Positions 60,054 through 64,000 of a stretch of 64,000 bases of DNA are shown here, one piece after another (the first letter of the stretch is position 1; every line of letters starts with the position of its first letter). The stretch covers positions 124,001 to 188,000 of the forward strand of contig NZ_BILY01000002.1 of the NCBI RefSeq assembly GCF_004000805.1. The letters run 5' to 3'. The position numbers were made by a program, and so were the translations under genes. Below the pieces are notes generated by a model. It did no database searches. It was not told the origin of the DNA and saw only the letters and a list, made by a program, of their open reading frames with translations. This DNA comes from Paenibacillus glycanilyticus NBRC 16618 (GTDB lineage: Bacteria; Bacillota; Bacilli; Paenibacillales; Paenibacillaceae).

Positions 60054-61127
60054 TTGAAACAGACTTTTTCTATTGCCTTGGCTGCCGTTGTCGCTTCCAT
60101 GCTAATATCCGGGCATACAGGCTATGCAAATCCGAATCAAAAAAACGCGAACTCAAATGCCGGTAACGCTAAACCTGCTCAAACCCAATCTTCGGAAGGA
60201 GAGGTTGATTCCTTAACCAGCAGACAGCAGCTTTACGACAGGCTAAGCACCGTTACCGGCATTCCTTGGTACCGTATCGCTGCCGTTGACCAATACGAGC
60301 GAACGTTGTCCAAAGCCCGGCCAAAAGCCCGCCCTCAGCTGGGCAATATCGTTGGCATCTACATCGACGAGGAGCAATGGGCCGGCCCGCTTAATCCGGA
60401 TTCGTCCGATAACGTACCGGCTTCGATTCAGTGGTTCAACGGCATTGGCCGCGACGGAGACGGGGACGGCCTTGCCGACCGCAACAACGATCTCGACCTG
60501 CTCTATTCCGTAGCGAACAGACTGCTTCAGTATGGCGGGTCTACGGAAGACGATTTCTCCATTGGCGTATGGGAATATTACCATAATAGCAGGGCTGTGC
60601 AGCGTATTCAGCAGTTTTCCAATATTTACGCTACCTTCGGACGTCTGGACTTGTATGAGCATGCGTTCCCCGTCCCGGTCGGAACCAATTATTCGTACCG
60701 CAGCACTTGGGGCAATGCCCGCGGCTGGGGAGGACGGCGGACTCACGAAGGAACCGACATTTTCGCCAATCACGGCATTCCCGTCCGCAGCACCTGCTAT
60801 GGCGTCGTGGAGATAAAAGGCTGGAATCCTTACGGAGGCTGGCGGATCGGAATCCGGGATTTGAACAACTACTATCACTATTACGCCCATTTGTCCGGAT
60901 TCGATAAGACCATTGGCATCGGTACGATTGTAAAACCGGGCCAAACGATCGGCTGGGTCGGCAGCTCCGGATACGGCAAGCCCGGAACGCAAGGCAAATT
61001 CCCGCCGCATCTGCATTACGGAGTCTATCGCGACCGCGGGCTTATCGAATGGGCATTTGATCCTTATCCGCTCTTGCGACGGTGGGAACAGGATGAGCGG
61101 AACCGGTTAAAAGCAGCAAACCGATAA
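60054..61127 (+). CDS. lytH: M23 family metallopeptidase, LytH-like
   Basis: A 357-residue exported peptidase. A signal peptide (MKQTFSIALAAVVASMLISG...) precedes a linker, a central domain (residues about 45-210) and a LytM/M23 domain with zinc ligands in HEGTDIFA near residue 240 and HLHYG near 330. The TTG start at 60054 is 5 bases after AAAGGGTGG. Position beside lipA and yunB matches Bacillus lytH (yunA), an L-Ala-D-Glu peptidase acting on spore cortex peptidoglycan; the functional equivalence is inferred. Confidence 0.85.
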   Translation: MKQTFSIALAAVVASMLISGHTGYANPNQKNANSNAGNAKPAQTQSSEGEVDSLTSRQQLYDRLSTVTGIPWYRIAAVDQYERTLSKARPKARPQLGNIVGIYIDEEQWAGPLNPDSSDNVPASIQWFNGIGRDGDGDGLADRNNDLDLLYSVANRLLQYGGSTEDDFSIGVWEYYHNSRAVQRIQQFSNIYATFGRLDLYEHAFPVPVGTNYSYRSTWGNARGWGGRRTHEGTDIFANHGIPVRSTCYGVVEIKGWNPYGGWRIGIRDLNNYYHYYAHLSGFDKTIGIGTIVKPGQTIGWVGSSGYGKPGTQGKFPPHLHYGVYRDRGLIEWAFDPYPLLRRWEQDERNRLKAANR

Positions 61128-61178
61128 AAGGGGCAATCCCGAAGGCCGATTCGACCGGACCTTTTGGGATGCCCCTTT
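61127..61178. terminator. Bidirectional terminator between lytH and yunB
   Basis: AAAGGGGCAATCCC pairs with GGGATGCCCCTTT and a CTTTTT run follows. It lies between converging genes. Confidence 0.82.
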
Positions 61179-61182
61179 CTTT

Positions 61183-62322
61183 TTATCCGCCGCCTCCCGC
61201 ATTGGCTGCATTCGCGTTGCCTGCGTTAGTAGCCGAATTGTTGCCGCTGCTTGTAGGCAGCGGAGATTCGCCCGAATCCAGCTGCTCCTTCAGCATGCTT
61301 CCGTCCGACTGCTGGGTAACTCCTTGGCCCTTCGACAAGGGCAGCGAGATATTCGGAGCATTTGGCGCGGATTCGCCAACCGCCTTGCCTTCATTATCGT
61401 AATAATACATGGGCACGTCGCCAACAACGAGCAGATACGAGATCGGAATTTCCGTCTCCACGATTTGCGGATCCGTCTCGAACGGCACGATAATGGCAAC
61501 CTCGGATACGATATGAATGTACACCTCGATGAGAATCATATTGATGCCGGCATTCGTCTGGCGCGTGTTCAGGTCCACCTTCACGGCTCCCACCGGCTCG
61601 AACTTGACCGGAATTCTTGGACCGTACGTCGAGATCAGCGCACTGCCAAGCGCGTTGCCGACCGGGATATGCTCGGGAATCTCCTTCAGCTCATCAAGCG
61701 TTGCCTGTACCGTCTTGATCGTCTCCGACCGGATCTTCGTATGCTCGGCATAGTTCAGCATAAAGCCGGATACTTTGCCGTCGCTGTTCATTTTCCAATC
61801 GATAAGCTTCTCGAAATCGGCATTGCTGACAACCTCATCCGTCGTGGCCTTATTAATCGCCTGCGTAGCAACCTGCTTGATCCGCAGCTGGGCAACCTTC
61901 ATAAGAGGCGGACGCAGATGCTTTTCGATATAAACAAGGGATTGAAGGGTTCCAAAAAGAAGAATAAGCACAGTGACGATAATCCATAGCTTGGTGCGCC
62001 GTTTGCCGGATTTCAGCCTCGTTCCTCCGCCTCCGCTTCCTACCGAGCTGATGCTCATCGTTTTGATGCCTTTTCCGGGCGGTCTGACCGGACGTTTGCG
62101 CGGCTGCCACATTCCGCCCCAGTTACCCGCTGGCTTTGGCTTTCGCGGTGACCGCCATTTGCTTGATCCCCATGGCTTTGGCGCGCTGCCCGAAGCGGAA
62201 ATTTTGCTGCCCCAGCTGACCCGCTTCACCTTCGCAAAAGGGCGGTTAGACCATAGCTGCTGCCGGCTCAGGCCAAGTGACCGAAGCATCCAACCCCTTC
62301 GTCCCCATTTCGTCACTTCCAT
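61183..62322 (-). CDS. yunB: Sporulation protein YunB with basic N-terminal extension
   Basis: A 379-residue protein. After residue 110 comes one membrane helix (TKLWIIVTVLILLFGTLQSLVYI) and the YunB domain (VATQAINKATTDEVVSNADFEKLIDW, PVGNALGSALISTYGPRIPVKFEPVG). The C-terminus is a Pro/Asn/Ala-rich tail. YunB is expressed in the mother cell during sporulation in Bacillus. The first 110 residues are Arg/Lys/Trp/Pro-rich and absent from the Bacillus protein (about 250 residues). ATG 62322 is very close to AGGAGG; GTG 62316 fits its spacing better. Confidence 0.85.
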   Translation of the reverse strand: MEVTKWGRRGWMLRSLGLSRQQLWSNRPFAKVKRVSWGSKISASGSAPKPWGSSKWRSPRKPKPAGNWGGMWQPRKRPVRPPGKGIKTMSISSVGSGGGGTRLKSGKRRTKLWIIVTVLILLFGTLQSLVYIEKHLRPPLMKVAQLRIKQVATQAINKATTDEVVSNADFEKLIDWKMNSDGKVSGFMLNYAEHTKIRSETIKTVQATLDELKEIPEHIPVGNALGSALISTYGPRIPVKFEPVGAVKVDLNTRQTNAGINMILIEVYIHIVSEVAIIVPFETDPQIVETEIPISYLLVVGDVPMYYYDNEGKAVGESAPNAPNISLPLSKGQGVTQQSDGSMLKEQLDSGESPLPTSSGNNSATNAGNANAANAGGGG

Positions 62323-62333
62323 CGCCTCCTAAA

Positions 62334-62529
62334 AAGAATTGCCACACAATTGGCCATGTTTAGGCCAGTTGTGGTAATTCTTACTTCGTAAGCATCAACC
62401 AAAGAATTGCCACTCAATTGGCCATGTTTAGGCCAGTTGTGGTAATTCTTACTTCGTAAGCATCGACCAAAGAATTGCCACACTAATGGCCATGTTTAGG
62501 CCAGTTGTGGTAATTCTTGCTTCGTAAGC
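62334..62529. repeat. 68-base tandem hairpin repeat (3 copies)
   Basis: Copies begin at 62334, 62402 and 62470, exactly 68 bases apart. Each holds a stem of about 20 bases (AAGAATTGCCAC... / ...GTGGTAATTCTT) around ATGTTTA, followed by the spacer ACTTCGTAAGCAT. Differences between copies are few, so the duplication is recent. It lies between the yunB start and the deaminase terminator. Confidence 0.9.
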
Positions 62530-62561
62530 CCGTACCTTTACATGCTTATGCGGGGCAAGGA

Positions 62562-62594
62562 CAAAAAAGACGACCTCCCGTTAGGGCGGCCGTC
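62562..62594 (-). terminator. Terminator after the deaminase gene
   Basis: GACGGCC-CCC and GGG-GG-CGTC arms are followed on the minus strand by TTTTTTG, about 20 bases after the stop. Confidence 0.75.
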
Positions 62595-62613
62595 CGGCAG
62601 CTTCTGTTAGATT

Positions 62614-63093
62614 TTAATCCCAGTACCCTTTGTGTACGGCCACAACCTCTTCCTCAAGCTCGGGGAAGGGCCCAATCACTTCAATCGGCTTCTGGCCTTT
62701 GGAGAAAATATCCCGGCAAGGAAGATTAAACGTCGGATTCTGCTCGTGATCGCCCGTCAGCTTCAGCAGTGCTTCCTCCGTCGCGGCGTAGACCACTTTT
62801 CCGACATTGCCCCAATAGATAGCACCCGAGCACATCGCGCATGGCTCAAAGGTGGTGTAGAGGGTGTAGTTCCACAGGTCATGATGCTCGTATTGATGGG
62901 AGGCTTTCTCCATCAGCGCGGTTTCGGCATGGCCGGTGCACCGTCTTTCCGTAAGCTCGACGTTCTCCTGCTCCAGCACAATCTCGCCCTGCTCGTTCAC
63001 AAGGATCGCGCCAAACGGCGTATTGCCGTTCTCTCTCGACCTGCGGGACACCTCTATGCAATATTTCAAATAATACGTATGATCCTGCCTCAT
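62614..63093 (-). CDS. Nucleoside/guanine deaminase family protein
   Basis: A 159-residue zinc cytidine-deaminase-fold enzyme. The motifs are CTGHAETALMEKA (HAE) near residue 53 and FEPCAMCSGAIYW (PCxxC) near 82; together they bind zinc and carry the catalytic Glu. The length and IYWGNVGKVVYAA resemble guanine deaminase-type proteins (GuaD) more than the tRNA deaminase TadA, but substrate cannot be settled. It is a single gene. Confidence 0.85.
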   Translation of the reverse strand: MRQDHTYYLKYCIEVSRRSRENGNTPFGAILVNEQGEIVLEQENVELTERRCTGHAETALMEKASHQYEHHDLWNYTLYTTFEPCAMCSGAIYWGNVGKVVYAATEEALLKLTGDHEQNPTFNLPCRDIFSKGQKPIEVIGPFPELEEEVVAVHKGYWD

Positions 63094-63294
63094 GCTCTCT
63101 CGCTCCCTTCGTTTCCCTTATCTTAGGTCAGAGCTGCGCGAGGAGTAAACGAGCCGGGGGTAACTTTGTGGCGGTGACTAATCCGGGGCATGCCTCTTTA
63201 GTTCCCGCGCACAGTCGGGATAGCCGCTTCGTATGCGGCAGACGCTTGTGCTATAATAGCCGAAGCACATTTTGGATAGATGATGGAGGATGTT

Positions 63295-63780
63295 ATGTTA
63301 ACTTTTGACGAAAAGCTGGCTATTATTGAATCGTTCCCGGAGCTGACGCGCAGTGATGTTTCTTTGGGGCGCGTGAACTTCCAATTCGAGAACAGCTTAT
63401 ATGACCGGAAAAATGTCGTGTACCACCTGCACCCGAACGGTAACGGCTTCGTGTATGCCGGGCTGCTGCGCAATTTCAGCCAGGATGAAAAGGGCATGAT
63501 CAATATCCGCGACTACAACGAGCTGCAGCTTCGTTCGCTGCTCCGCCAATCGATTGATTCGCTTTCCGTACGCGAGGAAGAGCCCGCTCCCAAGCCGTCC
63601 CGCAACCGCAAGAAGAAAGACCAGCTATGGACCAACGAGGACAATCAAAGCTTGACCGTAAAATGGGAAGACGATATGTGGTACGTCTACTCCGGTCTTA
63701 ATCTGGAGATGGCGTTTGAAGCGTATGGCGAAGTAGAGGAATACATGAAAGAAGAAGGGTTCCGTCGGGAGCAGAATTAA
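63295..63780 (+). CDS. Conserved-looking hypothetical protein
   Basis: A 161-residue soluble protein (LTFDEKLAIIESFPELTRSDVSLGRVNFQFENS at the start). A first domain has the pattern VVYHLHPNGNGFVYAGLL; a basic linker (KPSRNRKKKDQL) near residue 107 joins a short second domain, WTNEDNQSLTVKWEDDMWYVYSGLN. ATG 63295 follows GGAGG at 5 bases. I do not recognise the family; no catalytic or membrane feature is visible. Confidence 0.7.
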   Translation: MLTFDEKLAIIESFPELTRSDVSLGRVNFQFENSLYDRKNVVYHLHPNGNGFVYAGLLRNFSQDEKGMINIRDYNELQLRSLLRQSIDSLSVREEEPAPKPSRNRKKKDQLWTNEDNQSLTVKWEDDMWYVYSGLNLEMAFEAYGEVEEYMKEEGFRREQN

Positions 63781-63890
63781 GTGAAGGATGGCGGAATGGT
63801 GCCGGATTACATGGTGCTTGTGCTGTGAGGGCCCGTCACCGGAAATGTATCTCCTTCACTCCTCCTACTCCGACAGTGGGGGTAAGCAGA

Positions 63891-63924
63891 AACAAGGCAG
63901 CCCAATGATCTGGGCTGCCTTGTT
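63891..63924. terminator. Intrinsic terminator near the window end
   Basis: A 14-base perfect stem (AACAAGGCAGCCCA / TGGGCTGCCTTGTT) with a six-base loop is followed by TTAG on the plus strand. The remaining 75 bases to the end show no gene. Confidence 0.8.
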
Positions 63925-64000
63925 TTAGTTCTAAGAGAAAAGCCCATTATCCACCTCCAGTAGGCTAATAGGGTAAATAAAACGGTTTTTCAGTATTACA

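Overview
The window looks like a chromosomal segment of a spore-forming, Gram-positive member of the Paenibacillaceae, most likely Paenibacillus. This rests on sporulation genes (ylbJ, lytH and yunB homologues), strong AGGAGG-type ribosome binding sites, frequent TTG/GTG starts, Bacillus-type synteny (yutD-lipA-lytH-yunB; ccpN-ppsR) and a Gram-positive-style Tad/Flp pilus locus. No rRNA, tRNA, CRISPR array, transposase or prophage was recognised.

Layout. 0.1-15 kb is housekeeping: a Cof-type HAD phosphatase, a sulfate ABC transporter operon (cysT-cysW-cysA-sbp), pgi and a YigZ-family gene, a beta-hydroxyacid dehydrogenase, tkt-ppnP, purU, nfo, a DUF2621-like membrane protein, a lipoprotein and a TIGR01777 epimerase. 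15.2-25.6 kb is a ten-gene Tad/Flp pilus operon on the minus strand, with a good promoter followed by a terminator hairpin before the first gene.

25.6-30.7 kb is a lasso-peptide-like RiPP cluster. It has a 37-codon precursor on the plus strand converging on a minus-strand operon: HPr-kinase-like, PqqD-type B1, B2 protease, nucleotidyltransferase, ABC exporter. The asparagine-synthetase-like lasso cyclase is absent, and the precursor has no Asp/Glu at ring positions 7-9.

30.7-47.0 kb is a Wzx/Wzy-type exopolysaccharide locus, all on the minus strand: two Wzz paralogues, galU, initiating sugar transferase, manC, a tailspike-like beta-helix protein, BY-kinase, Wzy, Wzx and five glycosyltransferases. 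The promoters of the two Wzz genes, of the RiPP maturation operon and of the RiPP precursor all carry the palindrome GATAC-N5-GTATC or a near copy. This suggests one regulator for peptide and polysaccharide and is the most interesting signal in the window.

47.1-50.7 kb is a co-directional gluconeogenesis-related set (ccpN, ppsR, glpX, ndk, fsa). 50.8-51.3 kb is a non-coding array of 62-bp tandem repeats. 51.4-64 kb holds a PD-(D/E)XK-like protein, pepF, small conserved genes, a DUF2225 protein, a truncated globin, ylbJ, NAD kinase, the yutD-lipA-lytH-yunB block, three 68-bp hairpin repeats and a deaminase. Start sites were chosen by reading the ribosome binding sites; family assignments are from recognised motifs, without database searches.
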